Below, piece after piece: positions 44,996 to 53,941 of a DNA stretch of 64,000 bases. Where the stretch lies: assembly GCA_002749205.1 (NCBI GenBank), contig PDOP01000043.1, positions 19,075 through 83,074 on the forward strand, given 5' to 3'. Source of the DNA: Treponema sp. Its GTDB lineage: Bacteria > Spirochaetota > Spirochaetia > Treponematales > Treponemataceae. Position 1 is the first letter of the stretch, and each line of letters begins with the position of its first letter. The position numbers and the translations under genes were made by a program. The notes beneath the pieces were generated by a model that made no database searches, had not been told where the DNA came from, and was given only the letters and a program-made list of their open reading frames with translations.

Positions 44996-46663
44996 ATGGG
45001 TACTTTGGCATATTTAAGTTTTGCTTTTATTATTTTTGACATTGCTGTCGTTATTTATTTACTCGTTTACAGATCTAAAGATTATCTGAACAAGTCGGCG
45101 GGGAGTTTGTTACTTGGCAGTACCTTGGCACTTCTAACGGCATTAATAGTTGTTACTTTAGACTTCTTTATGGATATGCCTGTTTTAATACCTGCCGGTC
45201 TGCTTTTAGGCACAGTTTTAATTTTTGCTTTCACATTAATTTCAAAAAAACAGCATAAAGTCGAGCGAAAAACAGCTGAAGACAAGGAAATAAAAACAGA
45301 AAAAGAAACGGAAGCCCGACTTGAAAAACCTAAAGCCGAAGTAAGAAAAATGAAGCAATTATTGCCACTTGGACAATTATTGTTGCACAACTCTGTATTA
45401 GCTATCCAGAAAGACGAAGATTCAGTAAGGGTAGTATCGGAAGTTGTTGCGGAAACAGTTCAAAAAGAGCTAAACGCAGACGGTGCCGTCATGCTCTCAC
45501 TTGATGCTTTCGATGATGTTCTAAAAGTAACAGGCTACACGGGTTATTTTCCACCGCCTTACACATTGCCGGAAGATGTCCCAATGAAGAAAGAGCGAAT
45601 CATAACTAATTTCAAATACGCCGAATTCCCGCTGAAAGGGAATATTTTTGGAAATGCACTTTCTACCGGAAAAACATGGATAATCAACGAGCCTGAGACC
45701 AATTCATCTGTTGTAACAAACAGTGAAGATGAATTACTGCAACACGGACCTATGGTTTTTGCACCTATTATCTTTGACGAAAAACTTACCGGAATTATAG
45801 GTGTTGCGAGAGCAAAAGGCAAAGAAAAATATACAGGTTTTGATATAGAAATACTCGATATTTTATGCAGCTATGCTGGAACGGTCTTAAACCTTGCAGA
45901 AACATTGAAAGAAACCAGAGAAGCGGTTAATATAAATAACACCAAAAATATCACAGAGCAAATACAAAAAATGCTCTTGCCCAAAAAACTCAAAAAAATG
46001 GGCAATCTTGATATTGGAGTATACTTTACGCAGACTCGCGGTGTTTGCAGTGATTACTATGATGCAATTCAAAACCAAAAAGACAGAATATTTTTAACTG
46101 TTGCGGATATTGCAAGTAAGAGTGTTGAATCTTGTATCATTATGAGTATGATTAGAGCCCTTTTATACCTTATTACAAACACAAGACAGACAACAGATGC
46201 AATCATAGACTGGTTAAACAAAGGGATTACAGGTAAAATTGGAATAGACCACTTTGCGGATATAACTTTCTTGTCGTATTACCCTGAAAAAGGCTATGCA
46301 GAATTCATAACAGCAGGAAACCACTCAATGCTTATTCTCAGAAAAAAAACCAAAAAAGTTGATATTTATGAAAATAAAACAGACCCACTCGGTGTTGACT
46401 CAAGTTCAGTATATAAAAGTACGAAAATTGAAATTAACAAGGGCGATATAGTAGCAATGTATACAGACGGAATTATTGAAGCATTAAACACCGACGGCAA
46501 ACAATACGGTCTAAAAAATCTGGCTCGGGTTTTAGTAAAAAACATTGACAAAGAGCCTAAGGACATTGCAAAAGCAGTAAAAGACAATATAAATAGCTTC
46601 ATGGGCAAGAATCCGGCACATGATGACCAAACAATTTTGATACTAAAACCGGTAAACAGGTAA
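44996..46663 (+). CDS. RsbU-like PP2C/SpoIIE phosphatase with membrane helices and GAF domain
   Basis: 555 aa from the chosen ATG (the ORF track begins three codons earlier, upstream of the predicted transcript). Three N-terminal hydrophobic segments (LSFAFIIFDIAVVIYLLVY, LLLGSTLALLTALIVVTL, LIPAGLLLGTVLIFAFTLI) precede a charged coil (about 80-120) and a GAF domain (about 140-305). A SpoIIE-type phosphatase (about 325-555) has metal motifs SDYYDA, AGNHSMLIL, MYTDGIIEAL and HDDQTILIL. It should dephosphorylate the STAS protein encoded next. The GAF and membrane regions would sense the signal. Confidence 0.9.
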   Translation: MGTLAYLSFAFIIFDIAVVIYLLVYRSKDYLNKSAGSLLLGSTLALLTALIVVTLDFFMDMPVLIPAGLLLGTVLIFAFTLISKKQHKVERKTAEDKEIKTEKETEARLEKPKAEVRKMKQLLPLGQLLLHNSVLAIQKDEDSVRVVSEVVAETVQKELNADGAVMLSLDAFDDVLKVTGYTGYFPPPYTLPEDVPMKKERIITNFKYAEFPLKGNIFGNALSTGKTWIINEPETNSSVVTNSEDELLQHGPMVFAPIIFDEKLTGIIGVARAKGKEKYTGFDIEILDILCSYAGTVLNLAETLKETREAVNINNTKNITEQIQKMLLPKKLKKMGNLDIGVYFTQTRGVCSDYYDAIQNQKDRIFLTVADIASKSVESCIIMSMIRALLYLITNTRQTTDAIIDWLNKGITGKIGIDHFADITFLSYYPEKGYAEFITAGNHSMLILRKKTKKVDIYENKTDPLGVDSSSVYKSTKIEINKGDIVAMYTDGIIEALNTDGKQYGLKNLARVLVKNIDKEPKDIAKAVKDNINSFMGKNPAHDDQTILILKPVNR

Positions 46664-46684
46664 AAACGGTAAAGGAGAACATAT

Positions 46685-47023
46685 ATGGAACTGAAGGCCA
46701 GAAAAAACAAAGACATCTTTATAATTGATGTGTCAGGTGAAATGGATTTGTATAATTCCTACAAATTGAAAGACCTTGTTATGAAGATGGTGGAGCGTCA
46801 GATAAAATGTATGATCATCAACATGGAAGAAGTAGAATACATAGATTCTTCCGGTATTGGTGCATTAATTTTTATTTGCTCCACTATGAAGAAGTCAAAT
46901 CTAAAATTTTTTATAACCAATATACATGGCTCTGTAAAAAAAGTTATAGAATTGACGAAACTAATGAGCTTTTTCCCTATTACAAATAGCTTGGAAGAAG
47001 CCTTACAAAAAATGGAGGATTAG
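46685..47023 (+). CDS. RsbV-like anti-sigma factor antagonist (STAS)
   Basis: 112 aa, STAS fold. The phosphorylatable Ser lies in the conserved VEYIDSSGIGALIFI. In partner switching it is phosphorylated by an RsbW-like kinase and dephosphorylated by an RsbU-like phosphatase. RBS AAGGAG is 7 nt upstream. It is one base from the next gene and 21 bp after the phosphatase gene. Confidence 0.93.
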   Translation: MELKARKNKDIFIIDVSGEMDLYNSYKLKDLVMKMVERQIKCMIINMEEVEYIDSSGIGALIFICSTMKKSNLKFFITNIHGSVKKVIELTKLMSFFPITNSLEEALQKMED

Positions 47024-47024
47024 A

Positions 47025-47582
47025 ATGCCTGAAGAAACTACTGTATTAAAAGAGCTTCGTGTTGATGAAAACAGTCCTTTGTTTGACAAAACAGGAATGC
47101 TGTACAAAGAATTTCCGTCTGACTTTCGACAGATTAGATATTTTACCCTGCTTATCGTTCAATCTGCCCCTCTTGAAATTAAGGGCATAAACTTGCTGGA
47201 ACAGCAAATAAGTGAAGTTATAAAAAATGCCGTAAAGCATGGCAATAAATCAGATGTAAACAAAAAAATAAAAGTTTGGTATGAATTTAGCCCTACCCAT
47301 GCACATTTAATTGTTGAAGATGAGGGCGAAGGCTTTCAGGACATTGAAAAATGGAATGAATTTAACAGAAAGCGCCTTAGCTGTCTGCACGACCAAGATT
47401 TTGTTAATTTGGCAAATTATGTTTCATTCAGAACACAACAAAGTGATGACCATGATGGCGGTAACGCCCTTTTTGCGGCACTTGAATACTGGAACGGCGG
47501 CTTCTTGTTTAACAATAAAAGAAATGCCGTGGCTATGCTTAAAAAACACCCAAAAAAAAGAGCCGGTATTGCTGTTGAATAA
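47025..47582 (+). CDS. RsbW-like serine kinase / anti-sigma ATPase
   Basis: 185 aa with an HATPase_c (GHKL) domain. The N-box is EQQISEVIKNAVKHGNKSD and the G1 box LIVEDEGEGFQD, followed by a short ATP lid (QQSDDHDGGNALF). It should bind and phosphorylate the STAS partner. There is no sigma-factor gene next door, so its output target (a sigma factor elsewhere, or another regulator) is unknown. RBS GGAGG. Confidence 0.88.
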   Translation: MPEETTVLKELRVDENSPLFDKTGMLYKEFPSDFRQIRYFTLLIVQSAPLEIKGINLLEQQISEVIKNAVKHGNKSDVNKKIKVWYEFSPTHAHLIVEDEGEGFQDIEKWNEFNRKRLSCLHDQDFVNLANYVSFRTQQSDDHDGGNALFAALEYWNGGFLFNNKRNAVAMLKKHPKKRAGIAVE

Positions 47583-47594
47583 CAATTAGCATTC

Positions 47595-47716
47595 CACTTC
47601 GGCAGGCAGTCCCCTGCTTCGACCGGTTCCCGCACTTCGACAAGCTCAGCGTACGACTTCGACAAGCGGTTCCCGAGCCTGTCGAGGGACAGCATCCTGC
47701 CAAGTAGACCGGCTTT
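47595..47716. repeat. CTTCGACAAGCTCAGC-type intergenic repeat cluster
   Basis: GC-rich stretch with several related palindromic half-units: CACTTCGACAAGCTCAGC, ACTTCGACAAGCGGTTCCC and GAGCCTGTCGAGGGAC (inverted). GACCGGCTTTTT closes the region. Such CTTCGACAAGCTCAG units are scattered in many bacterial genomes. They lie between convergent genes and may also end transcription. Confidence 0.6.
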
Positions 47717-48523
47717 TTAACCACCATATTTAACATTATACACGCGCTCAAACAAAAAACGTTTGTCTTCTGTTTTAGCTTTTTCGCAAGAAAAAGCTAA
47801 AATGCTGTGTGTTTTATTTAAATCCATACACCCAATTACTGATTCCACCTCTATAGACACTTGCCTTCCGGGAAAATACATCTGAATCCGCATATTAAAA
47901 TCGACTTTACTAAAAATCAAATCAATCGTTCCTTTCGGCAAAAAAACAACAGCCAATTTATCATCAACAAAAAGAAGCAGATTATTTAGAAACTCGAATT
48001 GTTTTTTTTTATAACGCTCATAATAAAGCAAAAAATTATACACCCTATAGACAGCCAAATCATTTGCCAAGTCATCTTCCGGTAATAATTTAAATTTAAT
48101 ACGCCGTAAAACGTCTGTATTAGTATTATCATAAAACAAATCATTAAAAAACGCATTTAGAGGAAAATGCGAAAATTCTTTAACAGAAATATTTGCACCT
48201 GATGATAATATTAAATTTGCAATAACACTTGCCCTGTCATTTGTCTCATCATACTTAAAAACAACATGGGGGAATTCAAACTTAACCTTATTACCGGTTA
48301 TAATCAAGTCAACAAAAATGAACATAGCCCTTTTTTTGTGCTCAAATATTACCTGCACTTCTCCATCTGTAAAAGATTGCAAACATTCAAAAATCACAAA
48401 ACAACCTTCCACTAAATAATCATCTGAAGCTAAATTAAAAATTCGATTTCCATTTAAAAACACCAAATCCGGCTTATCCTTCATAAAATGTTCAAAAACA
48501 AAATCTCGCTCTATTCTATTCAT
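47717..48523 (-). CDS. Cytosolic protein of unknown function
   Basis: About 268 aa, no signal peptide and no family I can name. I start it at MNRIERDFVF, whose ATG overlaps the preceding stop by 8 bp (translational coupling), rather than seven codons earlier. N-terminal half: alternating beta strands (LVFLNGNRIFNL, GEVQVIFEHKKRAMFIFVDL). C-terminal half has AVVFLPKGTIDLIFSKVDF and QVSIEVESVIGCMDL, a beta-barrel pattern reminiscent of PilZ-like domains, though no c-di-GMP motif is evident. Paired with the exported protein upstream. Confidence 0.65.
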   Translation of the reverse strand: MNRIERDFVFEHFMKDKPDLVFLNGNRIFNLASDDYLVEGCFVIFECLQSFTDGEVQVIFEHKKRAMFIFVDLIITGNKVKFEFPHVVFKYDETNDRASVIANLILSSGANISVKEFSHFPLNAFFNDLFYDNTNTDVLRRIKFKLLPEDDLANDLAVYRVYNFLLYYERYKKKQFEFLNNLLLFVDDKLAVVFLPKGTIDLIFSKVDFNMRIQMYFPGRQVSIEVESVIGCMDLNKTHSILAFSCEKAKTEDKRFLFERVYNVKYGG

Positions 48524-49103
48524 CGGTGTTTTCAAGAGCCACATCCTCTACAACTTCAAATTCCCAAATTACCCATTTTCCGTCTTCTAATTTCCCCGTA
48601 ACTGCCAGCAAAAAATACTCACTCGAACTTGAATTAACATTTACCCTGAATTTACAACTTACATTCCCCGCAAAAAATTCAGGTATTGAAAAAAAGACAT
48701 CTTTAAACGCAGGTTTTTCATTCAGCAAAAAAGCAATTAAATCCGGAAGAAAACTACGCTTGGAAGAGCAAAGACCTGCATCAATATTTTTAGCTTTTAT
48801 TCCACGCCCCACAGATATAAAAAAATTCAAAACCACTCGGTCAACACCCGAATAATCTAAAACACCGATGCCTTCAAGAAAAGGAAAACTGGATTCCCCT
48901 GTCAAAAATTCCGAATATCCAAAAGCCAAACCGTCATTTTCATAGAGTCGATAAGGCATAGCAAGTTGCCGATTCTCTACAACTTCATTATCAGCCCAAT
49001 CTACAGAATTAAAAACATTAAAAAGCCGCTCACGATCGGTTTCTTCCGCTGACACCGCCAGACAAAAAAACAAAATCGCAGGCAATAAAAGTCTTGTTCG
49101 CAT
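48516..49103 (-). CDS. Exported protein of unknown function
   Basis: 195 aa with signal peptide MRTRLLLPAILFFCLAVSA (cleavage near SAEE). The mature part is beta-rich (YRLYENDGLAFGYSEFL, RVVLNFFISVGRG, YFLLAVTGKLEDGKWVIWEF) and ends acidic. No recognised domain. The 3' end overlaps the next gene. Upstream lie about 250 bp without a gene. Confidence 0.7.
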   Translation of the reverse strand: MRTRLLLPAILFFCLAVSAEETDRERLFNVFNSVDWADNEVVENRQLAMPYRLYENDGLAFGYSEFLTGESSFPFLEGIGVLDYSGVDRVVLNFFISVGRGIKAKNIDAGLCSSKRSFLPDLIAFLLNEKPAFKDVFFSIPEFFAGNVSCKFRVNVNSSSSEYFLLAVTGKLEDGKWVIWEFEVVEDVALENTDE

Positions 49104-49360
49104 CGAAAAAAATATACCACATAATACAAAAAATATCCAGCCTTTATGGAACGCTTAGCTTGAGTAAAACACGTGCAAAGCCAGGTCAAAGCCCAGTCAC
49201 TCACAAGCAAACACCTAAATTAAAAAAAATAAATCTAAATTTTCACTTCGATACCTTTTCATAATCGCAACATATAATATAATCCGTTTTGACACAAAAT
49301 TATTTACCATATCTCAAAAAGCCTTAATCATTTTATTCACACGCCGAAATTTATAAGGAT
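49104..49360. other. Intergenic gap with a possible promoter
   Basis: 257 bp between divergent genes. It holds a TTGACA at 49289 with TATCTC 15 bp later, a poor promoter match, and AAGGAT just before the aldolase start. It also contains a short direct repeat (AAAGCCAGGTC, AAAGCCCAGTC). None of the four repeat families is present. Confidence 0.4.
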
Positions 49361-49993
49361 ATGAATGTATTTGAATTTATTTCCAATATAAAGCTAGTCC
49401 CTGTTATTGTAACGGCTGAAGTCGGAAAAATAAAACATGTCGGAGCGGCATTATGTAATGCAGGGCTTCCTTGTGCTGAAATTACTTTTCGCACTGAAGG
49501 GGCAGAAAAAATAATAGCCTGTTTAGCTAAGACATATCCTGATATGTTGGTTGGAGCAGGAACTGTTTTGACAGTTGAGCAAGTCAACAGAGCATATGAT
49601 AACGGTGCTAAATTTATTGTAGCACCGGGATTAAATCCCACACTTGTTGAATACTGCATTAAAAAAGAGATTTGCATTATGCCGGGTATAGCCACACCTA
49701 CAGAATTAGATTTAGCAATTAGACTGGGATTGAAAGTTGTAAAATTTTTTCCTGCTAACCTGCTTGGAGGCGTACCCATGATAAAAGCCCTATCAGCACC
49801 GTTTCAAGGAATAAAATTTTTACCCACAGGCGGTATTTCAAACAAAAATTTACGGGATTATTTATCTTGCAAGCATGTACTTGCCTGTGGCGGGAGTTGG
49901 ATAGTAAAAAAAGACTTAATTAAATCATCAAATTTTGAAAAAATATCCGAGCTTGCAAGTGAAGCCATCAATATAACAAAGGAATTTATATAA
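49361..49993 (+). CDS. eda: KDPG/KHG aldolase
   Basis: 2-keto-3-deoxy-6-phosphogluconate (or 4-hydroxy-2-oxoglutarate) aldolase, 210 aa, TIM barrel. Conserved: ITFRTEGA with the general base region, VGAGTVLTVEQVNRA, FIVAPGLNPTLVEYC, PGIATPTE, the Schiff-base Lys in VVKFFPANLLGG and PTGGISNKN. Releases pyruvate plus a phosphotriose or glyoxylate. No Entner-Doudoroff dehydratase or kinase nearby. AAGGAT ends only one base before ATG, a short spacing. The stop overlaps the next ATG. Confidence 0.94.
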   Translation: MNVFEFISNIKLVPVIVTAEVGKIKHVGAALCNAGLPCAEITFRTEGAEKIIACLAKTYPDMLVGAGTVLTVEQVNRAYDNGAKFIVAPGLNPTLVEYCIKKEICIMPGIATPTELDLAIRLGLKVVKFFPANLLGGVPMIKALSAPFQGIKFLPTGGISNKNLRDYLSCKHVLACGGSWIVKKDLIKSSNFEKISELASEAINITKEFI

Positions 49994-50868
49994 TGAATAA
50001 ACCGAAGGGCAAAACATGCGAAAAACACATTAATAATTTTAAGCGAACAAAAGATTTTATTCTTTGTATTGACTCAGACGGTTGTGCAATGGACACCATG
50101 ACCGTTAAGCACAGTAAATGTTTCGCTCCATGTTTTGTCAATCAATTTGGTTTGCAAGAAAATGAAAAATATATTTTAAAACGCTGGAGCGAAATAAATT
50201 TGTTTAGCAGGCATCGCGGAATAAACCGTTTTAAAGGAGCTGCAATTATACTATCGGATATTGAAGAATATACCTGCGGTAGAATAAAAATAGAAGGGCT
50301 ATCAGACTATATTAATTGGATAAAAAACACAAAGCAGTACTCAAATGAAGCTTTAAAACAATACAGCTTAGTTTCCAAAAATCCGCTTGCAAACAAAATT
50401 TTACAATGGTCATATAATGTTAATGAAGCTATTTTGAATTTAAGCTTAAGTGAAAAACCTGCTTTTAAGGGGGTTAAAGATGCTTTAAAATTTGCTTCAG
50501 TTTCGGCAGATATTGCTGTTGTTTCTTCTGCAAATAAAAGTGCAATTTTAAGCGAATGGAAAAACACAAAACTATTAAATTATCCGTCTTTGGTCTTTGC
50601 CCAAGAAGACGGAACAAAAACAGAATGCCTTAAAAAATTGATTGCGTTAGATTATATACCTTCCAAAACAATGATGATTGGTGATTCTCTGTCTGACCTT
50701 AAAGCCGCCGAAGATACGGGAGTTTTGTTTTATCCTATCATTCCGGGAAATGAGGAAAATTCCTGGAAAGAATTATTAAACATATTTTTGCCTGATTTTT
50801 TTGCAGGAAACTACACCGACAGTACAAAAAAAGCTCTTATTGTTAAAATGAAAAATATTCTGGCATAA
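49993..50868 (+). CDS. HAD-superfamily hydrolase
   Basis: 291 aa. Motif I is FILCIDSDGCAMDTM (DSDG: the usual DxDGT with Cys in place of Thr). Motif II is VVSSANKS, motif III a Lys near EDGTKTECLKKL, and motif IV MMIGDSLSDLKAAEDTG. Beta-phosphoglucomutase/phosphatase-like with a helical cap (about 60-170). It overlaps eda by one base (TAATG), so it is coupled to KDPG aldolase and may act on a related sugar phosphate (inference). Confidence 0.85.
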   Translation: MNKPKGKTCEKHINNFKRTKDFILCIDSDGCAMDTMTVKHSKCFAPCFVNQFGLQENEKYILKRWSEINLFSRHRGINRFKGAAIILSDIEEYTCGRIKIEGLSDYINWIKNTKQYSNEALKQYSLVSKNPLANKILQWSYNVNEAILNLSLSEKPAFKGVKDALKFASVSADIAVVSSANKSAILSEWKNTKLLNYPSLVFAQEDGTKTECLKKLIALDYIPSKTMMIGDSLSDLKAAEDTGVLFYPIIPGNEENSWKELLNIFLPDFFAGNYTDSTKKALIVKMKNILA

Positions 50869-50889
50869 TACAGCGGGAAATATAAAGAA

Positions 50890-51071
50890 CACCGGAGTGA
50901 AAAGCAGTACGCTTAACCTGATTTTGGCGACCGAAGTCTATCCTTTTAGTCGATTATATTTTTAAGAAAAGAAGGCTCATTCTGAGACTTTGTTTATATA
51001 TTTCTGAAAAGACTAAAAGATTATGCGAGGGAGCGGGGTTATACAAAAAAATATTTTGTTTTTTTGTAACC
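50890..51071 (-). repeat. Family 1 folded repeat, copy 10 (variant B, reverse)
   Basis: CGCTTAACCTGATTTT, CCGAAGTCTATC, S2 CTTTTAGTC (50943-50951) with GACTAAAAG (51011-51019), ATTATGCGAG. The terminal hairpin TACAAAAAAA / TTTTTTTGTA closes it. S1 is weak in this copy. The left end is nearly identical to copy 11. Confidence 0.72.
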
Positions 51072-51125
51072 TTTTAAATGCTTTATTTGTTTGTTTATAG
51101 CTATTTTACCGGTTTCGGAGGTCTC

Positions 51126-52154
51126 ATGGGAAGAAAAAAGCACAAATTTGCTTTTAAGTTAGTTTTGTTTCTGTTGGTTTTGGTTATAAGTGCATGCGGT
51201 TTAATATGGTTGAAATTACAACCGGTCAATAAAAATGATACTCAAAGGCATATTTTCTCCATAGAGAGGGGGACATCGACAAAGTTTATTTTGGATAATC
51301 TAAAAAACGAAGGATTTATTCATTCAACGGAGTTGGCGTATATATATGTCCGCCAGACAAAATTGGGCATAAAAGCCGGTACATACAGGCTTTCAAAGTC
51401 AATGACAATGCAAGAGATACTAAAAGAGCTGACAAAGGGAACTCAAGAACTTGTGAAGATAACAATTCCTGAAGGTATGACGTTAAGTAAAACGGCTGAA
51501 CTTTTAGACAATGCAAAAATTATTTCAAAAGACGATTTTTTAAGATTGACAAGATCACCTGAAATACTCGGGTATTATAATATACAATCCGCTACCTGTG
51601 AGGGTTTTTTGTTTCCCGACACTTATTTTTTTGGAAAAGAAGAATCAGCTGAAAATGTTGTAAAAACCATTTTGGATAATTTCTTTGAAAAGACTTCCGA
51701 AATACCTAATTTTCCAAAAAATCCTTTGGATATTTTTAAGGCTGTAACACTGGCAAGCATAGTTGAAAGAGAATATCGCATTGTAGAAGAGGCTCCAAAA
51801 ATTGCAGGCGTGTTCCACAATCGTTTAAAAATCAATATGGGATTGCAATCATGTGCTACGGTAGAATACATTATCACGGAAATTTTTAAAAAGCCCCACC
51901 CCAATAGGCTTTTCAATATTGATTTGGAAATTGACAATCCGTATAACACTTATATGTATTCAGGTCTACCGCCTGCACCTATTTCCAATCCCGGATTGGT
52001 GTCCCTTCAGGCTACTGTTAATCCTCAAACGCATGACTATCTTTATTTCAGGCTCATAAATGTTGAAACGGGCAAGCATGCTTTTTCCAAAACACTGAGC
52101 GAGCATAATAATGCAGGTGGTGATCTTATCTTAAAAAAATCAGCAGGAAATTAG
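51126..52154 (+). CDS. mltG: Endolytic murein transglycosylase MltG
   Basis: YceG-family enzyme thought to cleave nascent glycan strands at the inner membrane and end elongation, 342 aa. I start at MGRKKHKFAF because GGAGG lies 6 nt upstream; the ORF-track start adds 16 residues. One membrane helix (LVLFLLVLVISACGLIWL), then a LysM-like subdomain. The catalytic region has FLFPDTYFF, LASIVEREY (catalytic Glu) and VFHNRLKINMGLQSCATVEY, where Cys-Ala replaces the common Asp-Pro. First gene of the mltG-dnaG-rpoD operon. Confidence 0.92.
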   Translation: MGRKKHKFAFKLVLFLLVLVISACGLIWLKLQPVNKNDTQRHIFSIERGTSTKFILDNLKNEGFIHSTELAYIYVRQTKLGIKAGTYRLSKSMTMQEILKELTKGTQELVKITIPEGMTLSKTAELLDNAKIISKDDFLRLTRSPEILGYYNIQSATCEGFLFPDTYFFGKEESAENVVKTILDNFFEKTSEIPNFPKNPLDIFKAVTLASIVEREYRIVEEAPKIAGVFHNRLKINMGLQSCATVEYIITEIFKKPHPNRLFNIDLEIDNPYNTYMYSGLPPAPISNPGLVSLQATVNPQTHDYLYFRLINVETGKHAFSKTLSEHNNAGGDLILKKSAGN

Positions 52155-52156
52155 AG

Positions 52157-53941
52157 ATGCCAAAAATAAGTACCGATACAATCAATGCGGTAAATAATGT
52201 TACAGATATGGTTTCTCTCGTTGAAAACTATACTCATCTGGAAAAGCGAGGGTATACTTGGTGGGGGTGTTGTCCGTTTCATAATGAAAAGACTCCGTCT
52301 TTCCAGGTTCAACCCGATAAAAAACTCTTTCACTGTTTTGGTTGTAATAAAGGTGGTGGGCTTTTAAAATTCCTGATGGAAATAGAGCATATTTCATTCA
52401 CCGAAGCCGTAACAAGGTTAGCCGATAAATCCGGTATTCCTGTCGTGTATGATGGCGGAAATTACAAACCATCAAGTGAGGATAAATTAAAAAAAGATAT
52501 TTTGGATTTATACGATAAGGTTACAAAAAGTCTGCATCATATTCTTATAAACACAAAAACGGGGAAAAAAGCCTTAGACTATTTAACCTCACGCAATGTA
52601 AGCCCCGAAATTATAGAAGAATTCAAATTGGGGTTTGCACCCGAAAACCGAAAATGGCTTTTTGAATTTCTAAAAGAAAAAGGGTTTAATAAGGAATTTT
52701 TAAGCAAAACAGGGCTTTTTTCAAAAAAATATCCTGAAATAGCTTTTTTTTCTAACAGGGTTATGTTTCCTATCTCAAACAGACACGGACAGATAATTGC
52801 TTTTGGAGGAAGAACTCTTTCCAATGACGAAAAAAAACCTAAGTATTTAAACTCATCGGATATGCCTCAATACCGAAAAAAAGAAAGTCTGTTTGGCTTT
52901 AATATAGCAATACAGGAAATTAGAAAATCAAAAGCGGCTCTAATCTGTGAAGGGTATATGGATGTTCTGGCTTTTCATCAAGCAGGAATAAAAATAGCTG
53001 TGGCACCACTTGGTACTGCTCTAACCGGTGAGCAAATTAAGATGATAAGACCGTTTGCCGACATTGTTTATTTAGCATTTGATTCTGATACGGCAGGACA
53101 AAACGCAAGCTATAAGGCAATTAATATCTGTGCCAAATTGGGCATACAAACAAAAATAGTCAGTATAAAAAACGGGAAAGATCCGGCTGATATTTTGTTA
53201 AAAGATGGAGCTGAAGGCTTGATTTTTATATTTAAAAATGCTATAATCACGGCGGATTATCTTATTCAAATTGCCTTAACAAGGTTTGGCTCTACTCCTG
53301 ACGGAAAATTAAGGGCGTGCAGATTTTTGTTTCCTTATCTCGAAGCTTTGGATTCGGATATAAAACGAGAGTCGACAATAGCTCAGATTTCCGCTACTGT
53401 GGGTATTAGTCAAAGTGCTCTGTACTCTGATTACAAAAACAGAGTCAAGCAGACTTGGAATGCAATAGTTCAAGATAAAGACATAACCGACAAAATTGAT
53501 TACAACGCTGAAATGAGGGCTGTGCTGGCTGTAGTGGCAAATACGGATTTATTTAAGATGATGCGCTCTGAATTAACTGCAGATGATTTTGAAAATCTTC
53601 ATGCACGCGAGCTTTTTATTATTTTGGAGGAGTGTTATCGAGATGATGCACTTATCTGTGAAAATATATTGGCGAAATGTCAAAATGATAGTTTGCGAAA
53701 TGCTATTACAAAAACGGTTACCAAGGGAGAGTTTACAATGAAGGCTAAAGAAATTGTAAGCGATGGCATTAACTATGTAAAATCTAATATATTACAAAAA
53801 AAGAGAGAAAATTTGTTAGGTAAATTAAGATTATTGAATGTAACCGGAAATGTTGAAGACAGCAATCTTGCCGATGAACTTATGTTAGAAATTAGAAATA
53901 TTGACAACCAAATTATAAAATTTAAGGGTAGAACAGTATGA
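52157..53941 (+). CDS. dnaG: DNA primase
   Basis: Synthesises RNA primers at the replication fork, 594 aa. The CHC2 zinc finger ([12 protein letters not shown] ... [10 protein letters not shown], about 36-66) is followed by the RNA polymerase core with [20 protein letters not shown] and the Toprim domain ([29 protein letters not shown]). The C-terminal DnaB-binding domain is less conserved. It begins 2 bp after mltG and overlaps rpoD by 4 bp (ATGA): the macromolecular-synthesis arrangement without rpsU, which lies elsewhere in this window. Confidence 0.96.
   Translation: MPKISTDTINAVNNVTDMVSLVENYTHLEKRGYTWWGCCPFHNEKTPSFQVQPDKKLFHCFGCNKGGGLLKFLMEIEHISFTEAVTRLADKSGIPVVYDGGNYKPSSEDKLKKDILDLYDKVTKSLHHILINTKTGKKALDYLTSRNVSPEIIEEFKLGFAPENRKWLFEFLKEKGFNKEFLSKTGLFSKKYPEIAFFSNRVMFPISNRHGQIIAFGGRTLSNDEKKPKYLNSSDMPQYRKKESLFGFNIAIQEIRKSKAALICEGYMDVLAFHQAGIKIAVAPLGTALTGEQIKMIRPFADIVYLAFDSDTAGQNASYKAINICAKLGIQTKIVSIKNGKDPADILLKDGAEGLIFIFKNAIITADYLIQIALTRFGSTPDGKLRACRFLFPYLEALDSDIKRESTIAQISATVGISQSALYSDYKNRVKQTWNAIVQDKDITDKIDYNAEMRAVLAVVANTDLFKMMRSELTADDFENLHARELFIILEECYRDDALICENILAKCQNDSLRNAITKTVTKGEFTMKAKEIVSDGINYVKSNILQKKRENLLGKLRLLNVTGNVEDSNLADELMLEIRNIDNQIIKFKGRTV

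Noticed and set aside
4851-51071. CRISPR array
   Set aside because: The repeats are kilobases apart, differ in sequence in the stems, and have no regular spacers or cas genes.
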